Numbered from the stretch's first letter, positions 9,021-17,645 are shown. The stretch is 64,000 nt of DNA from Rhizobium leguminosarum (GCF_001679785.1 NZ_CP016293.1:1-64000), one strand, 5' to 3'. Made by a program: numbers and translations. Notes: generated by a model from the letters alone, not told the origin.

Positions 9021-9119
9021 AGGGAGCCGATGCGACGCCGCATGTCCCGGCCATCAGGGGGACGGGAACCAAATGCGGCCGTCTCCGTTATCTCCGCAGC
9101 AACGTACAAGGAGATTGCG

Positions 9120-9284
9120 ATGCTTTACTACGCTCTGGTATTTCTCGTCGTGGCCTTGATTGCCGGCGTCCTCGGATTTGGCGGCATCGCAGGGGCGTCA
9201 GCTTCCATTGCCCAGGTTCTGTTCTTCATTTTCCTGGTGCTGTTCGTCGTATCGCTCGTCATGCGACTGATGCGAAAAGTATAA
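9120..9284 (+). CDS. DUF1328 (YtjA/UPF0391) small membrane protein
   Basis: A 54-residue protein starting [20 protein letters not shown], with AAGGAG 7 nt upstream of ATG 9120. It has two transmembrane helices separated by [12 protein letters not shown], the diagnostic pattern and length of UPF0391/DUF1328. Function is unknown. Homologues are often stress-induced and sit in the inner membrane. A terminator follows 20 bp after the stop. Confidence 0.88.
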   Translation: MLYYALVFLVVALIAGVLGFGGIAGASASIAQVLFFIFLVLFVVSLVMRLMRKV

Positions 9285-9304
9285 TGCGACCAGATTAAAG
9301 TATA

Positions 9305-9333
9305 AAAACCCGGCGAAACATCCGCCGGGTTTT
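9305..9333. terminator. Bidirectional rho-independent terminator
   Basis: A perfect 11-bp inverted repeat (AAAACCCGGCG / CGCCGGGTTTT) has a 7-nt loop and runs of T on one strand and A on the other. It separates the rightward DUF1328 gene from the leftward EF-hand gene and can stop transcription from both sides. Confidence 0.9.
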
Positions 9334-9364
9334 CCTTTATTACCACATTGGTTTGACGTCTCCG

Positions 9365-9724
9365 TCACTGAAGGTTTCCGTCCCGGTCGTGGTCGGCTGT
9401 CGCGAAATCCGCCATCACCCGCTGCATGAATTCGCTTCGGCTAATGCGGCCGTTGTGGTTCGCGTCGGTCAAAGTGAATTGCTCGACCGTCAGGATCTGC
9501 ACCGTCTCGTCGGACTGCAGGCTGCCGTCCTTGTTCTTGTCGAGACTTCCGAAAGCCGTGCCCATGAAGGTCTCGTATTCCGATCGGTCGACGGTCTTGC
9601 TGGTATTTGTGTCAAGCCCATCCATCTGGCCCTGATACATCGATCCGGGCTGTTGCTGTTGTTGCGCCACTGCCCCACCGCATTGGCACAGTACGAATGT
9701 GGTCACCAAAGCCAAGGTCTTCAT
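9365..9724 (-). CDS. Exported EF-hand calcium-binding protein
   Basis: A 119-residue protein starting MKTLALVTTFVLCQCGGAVA, a Sec signal peptide with cleavage expected after AVA. The mature part begins with a Q-rich stretch, then calcium-loop segments: DTNTSKTVDRSE, DKNKDGSLQSDE, DANHNGRISRSE and a final DHDRDGNLQ at the very C-terminus. Loops two and three are canonical (D-x-N/D-x-D/N-G). The first lacks the central glycine. The last has no following helix, because the protein stops nine residues into the loop. It probably acts in the periplasm as a calcium buffer or sensor. The lipoprotein gene upstream ends 20 bp before this start, so they may be co-transcribed. Confidence 0.8.
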   Translation of the reverse strand: MKTLALVTTFVLCQCGGAVAQQQQQPGSMYQGQMDGLDTNTSKTVDRSEYETFMGTAFGSLDKNKDGSLQSDETVQILTVEQFTLTDANHNGRISRSEFMQRVMADFATADHDRDGNLQ

Positions 9725-9744
9725 CGCTTGATATCCCTCCCCAA

Positions 9745-9993
9745 TTAGCGGCAAGCCAGACGGTTGCCGACGTAACCGCCGCCGCCGATGCCGGCGCCGA
9801 CAGCAAGCACCTGCCCGGTTCCGGCGCCGATCGTGCTGCCGATCAAGCCACCGACAATCGCGCCGCCGACGGTTCCCGCGATGCAGCCGAATTCGGAATT
9901 ACGATCCGAGACGGCCTGCGACGTCGGGCCGGACTGGCAGGCGGAGACGGCAAGGCATCCCGCCAGTATGATGTTTGTCCTGCGTATGCGCAT
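9745..9993 (-). CDS. Small glycine-zipper lipoprotein
   Basis: An 82-residue protein with N-terminal MRIRRTNIILAGCLAVSACQ. LAVSAC is a lipobox, so the cysteine at about residue 19 would be lipidated after signal peptidase II cleavage. The mature part has glycine-zipper repeats (GTVGGAIVGGLIGSTIGAGTG then GAGIGGGGYVGN), as in outer-membrane-linked Rick_17kDa/YMGG-type proteins. Aspartate is absent at +2 (Q follows the Cys), so outer-membrane sorting is expected. Confidence 0.78.
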   Translation of the reverse strand: MRIRRTNIILAGCLAVSACQSGPTSQAVSDRNSEFGCIAGTVGGAIVGGLIGSTIGAGTGQVLAVGAGIGGGGYVGNRLACR

Positions 9994-10582
9994 CTTTCCC
10001 TCCCGATAAATTACCCGTTATCTCCAATAGAGATCGGCGGGCGTACGATTGTCCGGCCCCCGCGAAAATATCGCCTGATTATATTTCTCAAATTCAGACT
10101 TAGTTTCTGTTCGAACAGAAGCAGAATTCCGGAAAACAAGCGGAAATTCTGCGGCAATGCCAAGCAATCATGCCGTTTCCTCTCCAGTTGCAGTACTGCA
10201 TGGAGAGTATCTTCAAATAGTACAGCTATCTATACGGCATGGCAACCTGCGCGATCATCGATCGCCTATCCAAATAGGGGCGCCTGCGATGTGCATGATA
10301 CCGCTCGTCCAGAGTTGACGACGATCAGGATCGTGCCTTTCCGGCAACCATCCCTGACAAGATCGTGAAATAAACGGATGACGCGAAAAGGTGCCTTCGT
10401 AATGTCCCAATGGGAGCTGAACCGTAAGCGTGTTTGTCGCTTGCGCCCTCCCAGGCGCTTTGACATGCGATGCGTAAATGATGCCGGTTCGGGTCGTTTT
10501 GCGGTTCCGTCCGTTATCTGTTGCCGAATCTGGTGGCGAGTAGCCGGGTATGCTCCCGTCACGATTTGAGAAGGAGAGACTT
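9994..10582. other. Long intergenic region without a convincing gene
   Basis: These 589 bp lie between the leftward lipoprotein gene and the rightward DUF992 gene. The left half (10060-10260) is less GC-rich than its surroundings and probably carries divergent promoters. Short open frames here have no family features. Nothing else was recognised. Confidence 0.4.
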
Positions 10583-11104
10583 ATGAACAAAATTCTTGCG
10601 ACGGCGTTTGCCGCAGTATCGTTGACGTTTGTCGGCGCTGGGGCGGTCAATGCCGCCGATCTCGGCACCAGGACATATGAAGAGCCGGACCTGCGCAATG
10701 GCGTGAAGATCGGTTACCTCACCTGCGATATCGGCGGCGGCACGGGTTACGTCCTCGGTTCCTCCAAAGAGGCCGACTGCATCTTCCAGTCGACCGTCGG
10801 CAACGAACTTTCGGATCGTTATACCGGTGAAATGAGAAAGCTCGGCATCGACCTTGGCTTCACCACGCGCAGCCGCCTGATCTGGGCCGTGTTCGCGCCG
10901 ACGGCCGGCTATCACCGCGGATCGCTCGCCGGCCTCTACGTCGGCGCCACCGCCGAAGCGACGCTCGGCGCCGGTGTCGGCGCCAATCTCCTGGTCGGCG
11001 GCACTTCCGGCTCGATCCATCTGCAGACGGTCAGCCTGACAGGCCAGCTCGGCCTCAACGTTGCGGCCGGCAGCGCCTCGATGACGCTCACACCAGCGAA
11101 TTGA
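10583..11104 (+). CDS. DUF992 exported protein
   Basis: A 173-residue protein starting MNKILATAFAAVSLTFVGAG with a Sec signal peptide (likely cut after VNAA). GAAGGAGAG lies just upstream of ATG 10583. The mature region has VKIGYLTCDIGGGTGYVLGS, CIFQ and a glycine-rich C-terminus (YVGATAEATLGAGVGANLLV), the DUF992 pattern common in rhizobial periplasmic proteins. Two cysteines (in LTCDI and DCIF) may form a disulfide. Function is unknown. It is monocistronic and followed by a strong hairpin. Confidence 0.88.
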   Translation: MNKILATAFAAVSLTFVGAGAVNAADLGTRTYEEPDLRNGVKIGYLTCDIGGGTGYVLGSSKEADCIFQSTVGNELSDRYTGEMRKLGIDLGFTTRSRLIWAVFAPTAGYHRGSLAGLYVGATAEATLGAGVGANLLVGGTSGSIHLQTVSLTGQLGLNVAAGSASMTLTPAN

Positions 11105-11116
11105 TATGGCCTTTTT

Positions 11117-11149
11117 GACGTCCCCTGCCGCGTCGCGGCAGGGGACGTC
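11117..11149. terminator. Strong hairpin after the DUF992 gene
   Basis: A perfect 15-bp inverted repeat (arm GACGTCCCCTGCCGC) with a 3-nt loop starts 13 bp after the stop codon. There is no clear T-run after it, so it may end transcription poorly or mainly protect the mRNA 3' end. Confidence 0.6.
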
Positions 11150-11363
11150 ATCTCGTCCGAGGCACGATTTCGCACCCTCGCATGCCCAAGCCGGATCACG
11201 ACATGATGGATATTCGAATGGCAACGCCCGGCGAGGACGAGATCCTGGTTGGGCATTGTCGGAAGATCGGGGATGGCTACGGCACGCCGCCAGAGCACGA
11301 TAGAGGGCGTAGCGTTGGTTTCACATCAAACTACGCTATTTGAGAACAAATAGAGAAAGATGC

Positions 11364-12134
11364 TTAGGAAGCGTCGTCAGATAGCCAAATCCTCAGTTTG
11401 CCGACCGACCTGAAGCCGAGCTTTATCATTTCGTTTAGCGCTGCGCCACTGTCATACCCGACTAGCGGCACATCGGGCGAAAAGGCGATAGTGGCCAGCG
11501 AAATGGCATCTCGGAAGGCCTGCGGCGTACCAGTCATGTTAAAGATATTGGAGATCCCTACAGCCTGGGTTGATCGATTTACGATACAGCCAGCATCAAA
11601 ACTATCGCCGGCCCATCGGCCATAGATATGCATGTTGGGATCGGAAAGCAGAGCCGGTGTGAAGACGTTGGCATCGGTCTGGCTACCAGACACTTTCCAG
11701 GAATGTTCCCAGCGATCCAGTGCCGATGCATCGCGAATGCAGGCCCAATCCTGAGGCGCACGCGCTGAAATTCTGCGAGGTTCAGCCCAAATCCATGATG
11801 CTGAAAACAACAACTGGAACCCTTTGTTGACGAGATCGAGCCTGGAAAACCCGTCTTTGAAACCAGGTCGCCGTCCTAGCCGATCTGTCAGCCGACCGAT
11901 TTCAATCAGCTGTTCCTCTGTTGCATCCGGGTCGAGTGTCGTCATGTTGGAATAGTAGGGGGGTGCGATCGCATCGCTTGACCAAAATGCACTGGTTCGC
12001 TGATCAGGCAGTCCATGGGCACGGAATATCGCCTGATACAGGTCTGCATTGTTAGCGGCACAAATGCGCGCTTTTTCTGCATCGGATCGTACCGTGTGTT
12101 TCAGGATATTGCTTCGCGAGGAGCTGCGTATCAT
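11364..12134 (-). CDS. GNAT acetyltransferase-like protein
   Basis: A 256-residue soluble protein. The C-terminal third looks like the end of a GNAT fold: AGCIVNRSTQAVGISNIF (beta strands), AFRDAISLATIAF (helix) and LVGYDSGAALNEMIKLGFRS followed by VGKLRIWL, a frequent final helix-strand pattern of these enzymes. The N-terminal half is divergent and shows no clear acetyl-CoA pyrophosphate loop, so catalysis is uncertain. Base composition is less GC-rich than neighbours (many AAA/ATT codons), hinting at horizontal gain. The tandem IS begins 29 bp upstream of the start, so its native promoter may be lost. Confidence 0.55.
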   Translation of the reverse strand: MIRSSSRSNILKHTVRSDAEKARICAANNADLYQAIFRAHGLPDQRTSAFWSSDAIAPPYYSNMTTLDPDATEEQLIEIGRLTDRLGRRPGFKDGFSRLDLVNKGFQLLFSASWIWAEPRRISARAPQDWACIRDASALDRWEHSWKVSGSQTDANVFTPALLSDPNMHIYGRWAGDSFDAGCIVNRSTQAVGISNIFNMTGTPQAFRDAISLATIAFSPDVPLVGYDSGAALNEMIKLGFRSVGKLRIWLSDDAS

Positions 12135-12171
12135 AAGAAATCCTGTTGCTCGGAGCGTCTGACCTAGCTAG

Positions 12172-13830
12172 TGCCCGTCCACAAACGGTAAACCACTGAA
12201 ATTATTGGAGGAATAGCGATATTGCGACGGGCAAAGCCCGGCGGTTTCAGGTATACTTTAGATCAAGCCATTGATTCTAAAGACAAACCCGCAACCGCCG
12301 GAGCCGACAATGCGCCAAGAACGCACCGTCCAAGCCAATATATTCGATCTTTTCGCCGAACACGAGATCGGCCGCGAGCTGAAAGCCATGTCGCAATGGC
12401 TGGATGAGCATCGTGATCTGCTCGGGCTGGTAGCGCAGGACCTGCGCCGCCACGGCGTCAAGGAGACCGGCCGCGAGGGCCTGCCGGCGGAGGCCGTGCT
12501 GCGTTGCGCCCTGCTCAAACAACACCGTCAGTTGAGTTATGAGGAGTTGGCCTTTCATCTGGAAGATTCCGCCTCGTTCCGGGCCTTTGCCCGGCTGCCG
12601 TGGGGGTGGAACCCGAAGAAGTCGGTCTTGCACAAGACGATCAGCGCGATCCGGGCCGGGACCTTTGAAGCGATCAATCGCGTGCTGTTGACGAGCGCCC
12701 GGCAGGACAAGGTGGAACGCGGCAAGGTCGTGCGCATCGACAGCACCGTCACTTCGGCGCTGATGCACGAACCGAGCGACAGTAGTCTTTTGTGGGACTG
12801 CGTGCGGGTGATGGTGCGGCTGTTGCAGCAGGCGGCTTCCTTGGGCAGCGCCATCTCATGGCACGATCACTGCCGCGCGGCGAAGAAGCGATCCCGGGCG
12901 ATCCAATTTACCCGCGGTCGTCCGAAACGAGTTCAGCACTATCGCGCGCTGCTCAGGATCACGCGCACCACCTTGAGCTATCTCGAACAGGCGGCGGCGC
13001 AACTGCCCTTGGCGGCGGGCCCGGCGGTCGAACTCTGGCAGGCCCAACTCCGCCACTATAAGCCGCTGATCGAACGGATCATCGCCCAGACCGAGCGGCG
13101 GGTCCTGGCCGGCGAGGCGGTGCCGGCTGGCGACAAGCTGGTCAGTTTGTTCGAGCCGCATGCCGACATCATCGTCAAAGGCAGCCGCGACGTCGAGTAT
13201 GGCCATAAGATCAATTTGACCACCGGCACAAGCGGGCTGATCCTCGACCTCGTCGTCGAAACCGGCAACCCGGCCGACAGCGAGCGCTTGCTGCCGATGC
13301 TGGAACGCCACATCGGCATCTGGGGCGAGGCGCCGCGTCAGGCGGCGGCCGACGGCGGCTATGCCAGCCGCGATAATTTGAGCCGAGCCAAAGCCTGGGG
13401 CATCTGCGACATGGCCTTCCACAAGAAGTGCGGCCTCAGGATCGAAGACATGGTCAAGAGCCGCTGGGTCTATCGCAAGCTGCGCAACTTCCGCGCCGGC
13501 ATCGAGGCCGGCATCTCCTGCCTCAAACGCGCCTACGGCTTGGGGCGCTGCACCTGGCGTGGGCTCGACCACTTCAAGGCTTATGTCTGGTCCTCGGTGG
13601 TCGCATACAATCTCGCCCTCTTCGCCCGCCTCAGGCCGACCTGACATCCCATGTCGCCAGCCAAAACCGGACCGGCGTGACGCCGGCAGTTGCCAATGCG
13701 CGCATGTCCACCAGAAATCCTGGCCGCCGCAATTAGCACCCATGAGCCACACCGCATGGCTTCAAAGCGGCCACCAAGCGGAACCCAAGTGCGCTGCAAG
13801 CTCAAGAAAACCAGCGTTTATGGACGGAAA
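12172..13830 (+). mobile_element. Insertion sequence, copy 1 of 3 (1659 bp)
   Basis: The ends carry imperfect inverted repeats: left TGCCCGTCCACAAACG, right (reverse complement) TTTCCGTCCATAAACG. Each end is flanked by CTAGCTAG. If the inner CTAG of each flank belongs to the element, it is 1667 bp (12168-13834) with a CTAG target duplication outside. If not, the 8-mer is the duplication. It encodes one DDE-type transposase. It is in direct tandem with copy 2 and nearly identical to it (one difference noted, codon 215) and to copy 3, so movement was recent. Confidence 0.92.
12310..13644 (+). CDS. DDE-type IS transposase (copy 1)
   Basis: A 444-residue protein starting MRQERTVQANIFDLFAEHEI. 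Candidate catalytic residues are D144 (in VRIDSTVTSA), D348 (in AAADGGYASRD) and E399 (in AGIEAGISCLKRA), with the wide spacing of IS5/IS1182/ISNCY-like transposases. Family assignment is uncertain. I lean to ISNCY-like from memory. The long insertion between the first two acidic residues contains a helical, basic region (HCRAAKKRSRAIQFTRGRPK) that may bind DNA. An ATG 39 bp upstream is in frame but less likely. Residue 215 is leucine here and valine in the other two copies. Confidence 0.9.
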   Translation: MRQERTVQANIFDLFAEHEIGRELKAMSQWLDEHRDLLGLVAQDLRRHGVKETGREGLPAEAVLRCALLKQHRQLSYEELAFHLEDSASFRAFARLPWGWNPKKSVLHKTISAIRAGTFEAINRVLLTSARQDKVERGKVVRIDSTVTSALMHEPSDSSLLWDCVRVMVRLLQQAASLGSAISWHDHCRAAKKRSRAIQFTRGRPKRVQHYRALLRITRTTLSYLEQAAAQLPLAAGPAVELWQAQLRHYKPLIERIIAQTERRVLAGEAVPAGDKLVSLFEPHADIIVKGSRDVEYGHKINLTTGTSGLILDLVVETGNPADSERLLPMLERHIGIWGEAPRQAAADGGYASRDNLSRAKAWGICDMAFHKKCGLRIEDMVKSRWVYRKLRNFRAGIEAGISCLKRAYGLGRCTWRGLDHFKAYVWSSVVAYNLALFARLRPT

Positions 13831-13838
13831 CTAGCTAG
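13831..13838. repeat. CTAGCTAG junction between tandem IS copies
   Basis: The same palindromic 8-mer borders every IS end in the window: 12164-12171, 13831-13838, 15498-15505, 35276-35283 and 36943-36950. At 13831 a single 8-mer separates the right end of copy 1 from the left end of copy 2. This fits either an 8-bp target duplication or two elements that both end in CTAG and abut directly. Confidence 0.85.
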
Positions 13839-15497
13839 TGCCCGTCCACAAACGGTAAACCACTGAAATTATTGGAGGAATAGCGATATTGCGACGGGCA
13901 AAGCCCGGCGGTTTCAGGTATACTTTAGATCAAGCCATTGATTCTAAAGACAAACCCGCAACCGCCGGAGCCGACAATGCGCCAAGAACGCACCGTCCAA
14001 GCCAATATATTCGATCTTTTCGCCGAACACGAGATCGGCCGCGAGCTGAAAGCCATGTCGCAATGGCTGGATGAGCATCGTGATCTGCTCGGGCTGGTAG
14101 CGCAGGACCTGCGCCGCCACGGCGTCAAGGAGACCGGCCGCGAGGGCCTGCCGGCGGAGGCCGTGCTGCGTTGCGCCCTGCTCAAACAACACCGTCAGTT
14201 GAGTTATGAGGAGTTGGCCTTTCATCTGGAAGATTCCGCCTCGTTCCGGGCCTTTGCCCGGCTGCCGTGGGGGTGGAACCCGAAGAAGTCGGTCTTGCAC
14301 AAGACGATCAGCGCGATCCGGGCCGGGACCTTTGAAGCGATCAATCGCGTGCTGTTGACGAGCGCCCGGCAGGACAAGGTGGAACGCGGCAAGGTCGTGC
14401 GCATCGACAGCACCGTCACTTCGGCGCTGATGCACGAACCGAGCGACAGTAGTCTTTTGTGGGACTGCGTGCGGGTGATGGTGCGGCTGTTGCAGCAGGC
14501 GGCTTCCTTGGGCAGCGCCATCTCATGGCACGATCACTGCCGCGCGGCGAAGAAGCGATCCCGGGCGATCCAATTTACCCGCGGTCGTCCGAAACGAGTT
14601 CAGCACTATCGCGCGCTGGTCAGGATCACGCGCACCACCTTGAGCTATCTCGAACAGGCGGCGGCGCAACTGCCCTTGGCGGCGGGCCCGGCGGTCGAAC
14701 TCTGGCAGGCCCAACTCCGCCACTATAAGCCGCTGATCGAACGGATCATCGCCCAGACCGAGCGGCGGGTCCTGGCCGGCGAGGCGGTGCCGGCTGGCGA
14801 CAAGCTGGTCAGTTTGTTCGAGCCGCATGCCGACATCATCGTCAAAGGCAGCCGCGACGTCGAGTATGGCCATAAGATCAATTTGACCACCGGCACAAGC
14901 GGGCTGATCCTCGACCTCGTCGTCGAAACCGGCAACCCGGCCGACAGCGAGCGCTTGCTGCCGATGCTGGAACGCCACATCGGCATCTGGGGCGAGGCGC
15001 CGCGTCAGGCGGCGGCCGACGGCGGCTATGCCAGCCGCGATAATTTGAGCCGAGCCAAAGCCTGGGGCATCTGCGACATGGCCTTCCACAAGAAGTGCGG
15101 CCTCAGGATCGAAGACATGGTCAAGAGCCGCTGGGTCTATCGCAAGCTGCGCAACTTCCGCGCCGGCATCGAGGCCGGCATCTCCTGCCTCAAACGCGCC
15201 TACGGCTTGGGGCGCTGCACCTGGCGTGGGCTCGACCACTTCAAGGCTTATGTCTGGTCCTCGGTGGTCGCATACAATCTCGCCCTCTTCGCCCGCCTCA
15301 GGCCGACCTGACATCCCATGTCGCCAGCCAAAACCGGACCGGCGTGACGCCGGCAGTTGCCAATGCGCGCATGTCCACCAGAAATCCTGGCCGCCGCAAT
15401 TAGCACCCATGAGCCACACCGCATGGCTTCAAAGCGGCCACCAAGCGGAACCCAAGTGCGCTGCAAGCTCAAGAAAACCAGCGTTTATGGACGGAAA
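13839..15497 (+). mobile_element. Insertion sequence, copy 2 of 3 (1659 bp)
   Basis: It is in direct orientation immediately after copy 1, with a repeat period of 1667 bp. The same terminal repeats are present. It matches copy 1 in the 5' untranslated region but copy 3 at codon 215 of the transposase. Its right end truncates a resolvase-like remnant at 15506. Confidence 0.92.
13977..15311 (+). CDS. DDE-type IS transposase (copy 2)
   Basis: A 444-residue protein identical to copy 1 except valine at residue 215. All three candidate acidic residues (D144, D348, E399) are present and the frame is complete, so it looks functional. Transcription could come from the sequence upstream of MRQERTVQAN inside the element or from the abutted right end of copy 1. 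Confidence 0.9.
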   Translation: MRQERTVQANIFDLFAEHEIGRELKAMSQWLDEHRDLLGLVAQDLRRHGVKETGREGLPAEAVLRCALLKQHRQLSYEELAFHLEDSASFRAFARLPWGWNPKKSVLHKTISAIRAGTFEAINRVLLTSARQDKVERGKVVRIDSTVTSALMHEPSDSSLLWDCVRVMVRLLQQAASLGSAISWHDHCRAAKKRSRAIQFTRGRPKRVQHYRALVRITRTTLSYLEQAAAQLPLAAGPAVELWQAQLRHYKPLIERIIAQTERRVLAGEAVPAGDKLVSLFEPHADIIVKGSRDVEYGHKINLTTGTSGLILDLVVETGNPADSERLLPMLERHIGIWGEAPRQAAADGGYASRDNLSRAKAWGICDMAFHKKCGLRIEDMVKSRWVYRKLRNFRAGIEAGISCLKRAYGLGRCTWRGLDHFKAYVWSSVVAYNLALFARLRPT

Positions 15498-15505
15498 CTA
15501 GCTAG

Positions 15506-15720
15506 CTGGTGCATTCGCGATAGAGAGTTGAGCGGCCTAGGCCAAGTTGCATCGCAGTTTCCGACGGCGAAGTTCCAGCAATAAAAAGCTTCACAGCGGC
15601 CTCGACTTTCTTGGTGTCGAGTGGCTGGCGCCGCGGTTCTTTCCCTTGGCCTGCGCAGCGGCAATGCCGTCGTTTGTCTGCTCTGAAATCAACTGGCTCG
15701 ATCTAGCGCGGGCCGTCCGA
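15506..15720 (-). pseudogene. C-terminal remnant of a serine resolvase/invertase
   Basis: On the minus strand, one frame reads LISEQTNDGIAAAQAKGKNRG (about 15620-15690). A second, shifted by one base, continues QPLDTKKVEAAVKLFIAGTS then PSETAMQLGLGRSTLYREC to the IS border. This is the usual end of Tn3-type resolvases and DNA invertases: the E-helix followed by the helix-turn-helix that binds the res/hix site. The catalytic N-terminal domain is absent, the frame is broken, and the last codons run into the CTAGCTAG of IS copy 2. Confidence 0.75.
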
Positions 15721-15725
15721 TCCGC

Positions 15726-16655
15726 CTACGCTTTCGCGCGGCCGGGTGCGATAAAAGTAGCGATCGTCGCCTCGTCATGGCCGGCCTCACGCAGGAGGCG
15801 GCTGGCGAATTCGATGGCAGGACTTCTAAGGGCCTCGTCCGGTCTAATCAGGTGAAAGGCCACATGATAATCGAGCGTCCGCTCCGAGACAGTGACGACG
15901 CGCCCGGTGGCCAGCGCGGCATCCGACAGCGGCGGCCGCGCGAGCGCGATCCCGAGGCCCTGGGCACAGGCATCGATCACCAGATTGTAATCCTCGAAGC
16001 GCCGATCATGGCCGCGCGGTATATAGTCGACGCCCTCACGAGAGAGCCAACGCCGCCAGCCCTCAATATTCGAATCATGCAGGATCGGCAGATCGAGCAG
16101 AGCCAAGGCATCGGAGCGTTGGCCGAGCCGCTCCGCCAGCGCCGGGGCGGCGATTGGAAACGATTTCTCCTGCCAGAGCGGCAGGGCGCGCACCCCGGCC
16201 CATGGTCCCTTGCCGCAGCGAATGGCAAGATCCGTGCCTTCGCCGAAATCCGCCAGCCGGTGTTCGAGCGTCAGCTCAACATGCAGCTCGTTTCCTTCGA
16301 GCTTCGGCAGGCGTTGAAACAGCCATAGAGAGGCGACAGAGGGCGTCACCGAAAGGCGTACCACCGCCTTGTTGCGGCGAGGCAGCCAGCGTTCGCCGCT
16401 ATTGCCGAGGAGTGCAAGTGCTTCTTCCGCCCGCGCGAAAAACCGCATGCCTTCCGGCGTCAGGCGCACGCCTCGGGCTTCGCGCACAAACAGGCGAACG
16501 CCCATCCAGCGCTCCAGGCGCGAGACCTGGCGCGACACCGCGCCGTGGGTGATGCCGCTTTCCTCGGCCGCGGCGGAAAATGATCCCAGCCGGGCGGCGC
16601 GGGCAAAGGTCTCGAGCGTATCGAGCGGCGGAAGAACTGGCGAGCTGTGAACCAT
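15726..16655 (-). CDS. LysR family transcriptional regulator
   Basis: A 309-residue regulator. Residues about 10-65 form the LysR winged helix (DTLETFARAARLGSFSAAAE, ITHGAVSRQVSRLE). The rest is a periplasmic-binding-like effector domain of the GcvA/AmpR branch (CAQGLGIALARPPL near the end). ATG 16655 is used. A GTG two codons upstream is possible. It is divergent from the EamA exporter gene with an 84-bp gap, the classic arrangement in which LysR controls the neighbouring transporter and itself. The effector is unknown. Confidence 0.88.
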   Translation of the reverse strand: MVHSSPVLPPLDTLETFARAARLGSFSAAAEESGITHGAVSRQVSRLERWMGVRLFVREARGVRLTPEGMRFFARAEEALALLGNSGERWLPRRNKAVVRLSVTPSVASLWLFQRLPKLEGNELHVELTLEHRLADFGEGTDLAIRCGKGPWAGVRALPLWQEKSFPIAAPALAERLGQRSDALALLDLPILHDSNIEGWRRWLSREGVDYIPRGHDRRFEDYNLVIDACAQGLGIALARPPLSDAALATGRVVTVSERTLDYHVAFHLIRPDEALRSPAIEFASRLLREAGHDEATIATFIAPGRAKA

Positions 16656-16739
16656 ACGCACATTTGATCATCGATTGCGATGCTTTTCAAGCACGCATCG
16701 AAGGCCTAATCACTGTCGCAGCAACACATGGAGGCGAAA

Positions 16740-17645
16740 ATGAGCATGGTGGCAAGCGTACCGGTTTCGACGAAACAGCAAGGCGGGTTCGATCTGGTCG
16801 CCTTTGCGGCGATCATCGTCACCATCCTCTCCTGGGCTTCCTCCTTCGTGGTGATCCGCATCTGTCTCGGACCGCTGACGCCGATCGAACTGGCGACGGC
16901 GCGTTATGTGGCAGCCGGCGTCATTGCTCTCATCTATCTCGTCATCTATCGGCCGATGCCGGAAAAACGCGATTTTTTCCGTCTGTCTGTTGCCGCCGTG
17001 CTTTTCATCGCCGCCTATGCGGTTCTGCTGAACACTGGCGAGCAGACCGTTGCGGCGGGACCGGCAAGCTTCATCATCAACACCATGCCCGTCTTCACCG
17101 CCCTCATCGCCACATTCGCGCTCGGCGAGCGCTTCGGCCGCTGGGGCTGGGCGGGCACCGCGGTTTCCTTCGGCGGCGTGGCGCTGATTGCGGTCGCCTC
17201 CGACGACGGTTTCAAGCTCGATCCGAATGCCGTCCTCATCCTTGGCGCAGCGCTCTGCTCGGCGATCGCCAGCGTGCTGCAGAAGCCGCTGCTCGGGCGG
17301 TTGCCGGCGCTTGCAGTCACTGCCTGGATCCTGCTCATCGGTTCCGTGCCACTGTTTCCGGCCGTCCCGGCGACGATTCAGGCGCTGGCCGCTGCACCGG
17401 TGGAGGTGAACTGGGGCGTTGCCTATCTCGTTATCTTCCCGACCGCGATCGGCTATCTCACCTGGGCAATCGCCCTGAAGCGGCTGACGGCCGCCCGCGC
17501 CTCAAATTTCCTCTACGGTGTTCCCCCGGTCGCCACGCTGATCGGGTTCGTCTGGCTGGGCGAAACGCCGACAGCGCTCGGCGCGGTCGGTGGCGTCATG
17601 GCAATCCTCGGTGTGCTCGTCGTCAACGTGATGCGGAAGCGGTAG
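16740..17645 (+). CDS. EamA/RhaT family (DMT) exporter
   Basis: A 301-residue inner-membrane protein with ten predicted helices in two EamA repeats. Repeat 1 includes AAIIVTILSWASSFVVIRI and ELATARYVAAGVIAL. Repeat 2 includes YLVIFPTAIGYLTWAIALKR and YGVPPVATLIGFVWLGETPT. GGAGGCGAAA before ATG 16740 sets the start (MSMVASVPVS). Such proteins export amino acids or other small metabolites. The divergent LysR gene is its probable regulator. Confidence 0.88.
   Translation: MSMVASVPVSTKQQGGFDLVAFAAIIVTILSWASSFVVIRICLGPLTPIELATARYVAAGVIALIYLVIYRPMPEKRDFFRLSVAAVLFIAAYAVLLNTGEQTVAAGPASFIINTMPVFTALIATFALGERFGRWGWAGTAVSFGGVALIAVASDDGFKLDPNAVLILGAALCSAIASVLQKPLLGRLPALAVTAWILLIGSVPLFPAVPATIQALAAAPVEVNWGVAYLVIFPTAIGYLTWAIALKRLTAARASNFLYGVPPVATLIGFVWLGETPTALGAVGGVMAILGVLVVNVMRKR

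Noticed and set aside
10255..10698. Open frames in the 9994-10582 gap and across the DUF992 start
   Set aside because: They show no family features, lack ribosome-binding sites and partly overlap the well-supported DUF992 gene on the other strand.
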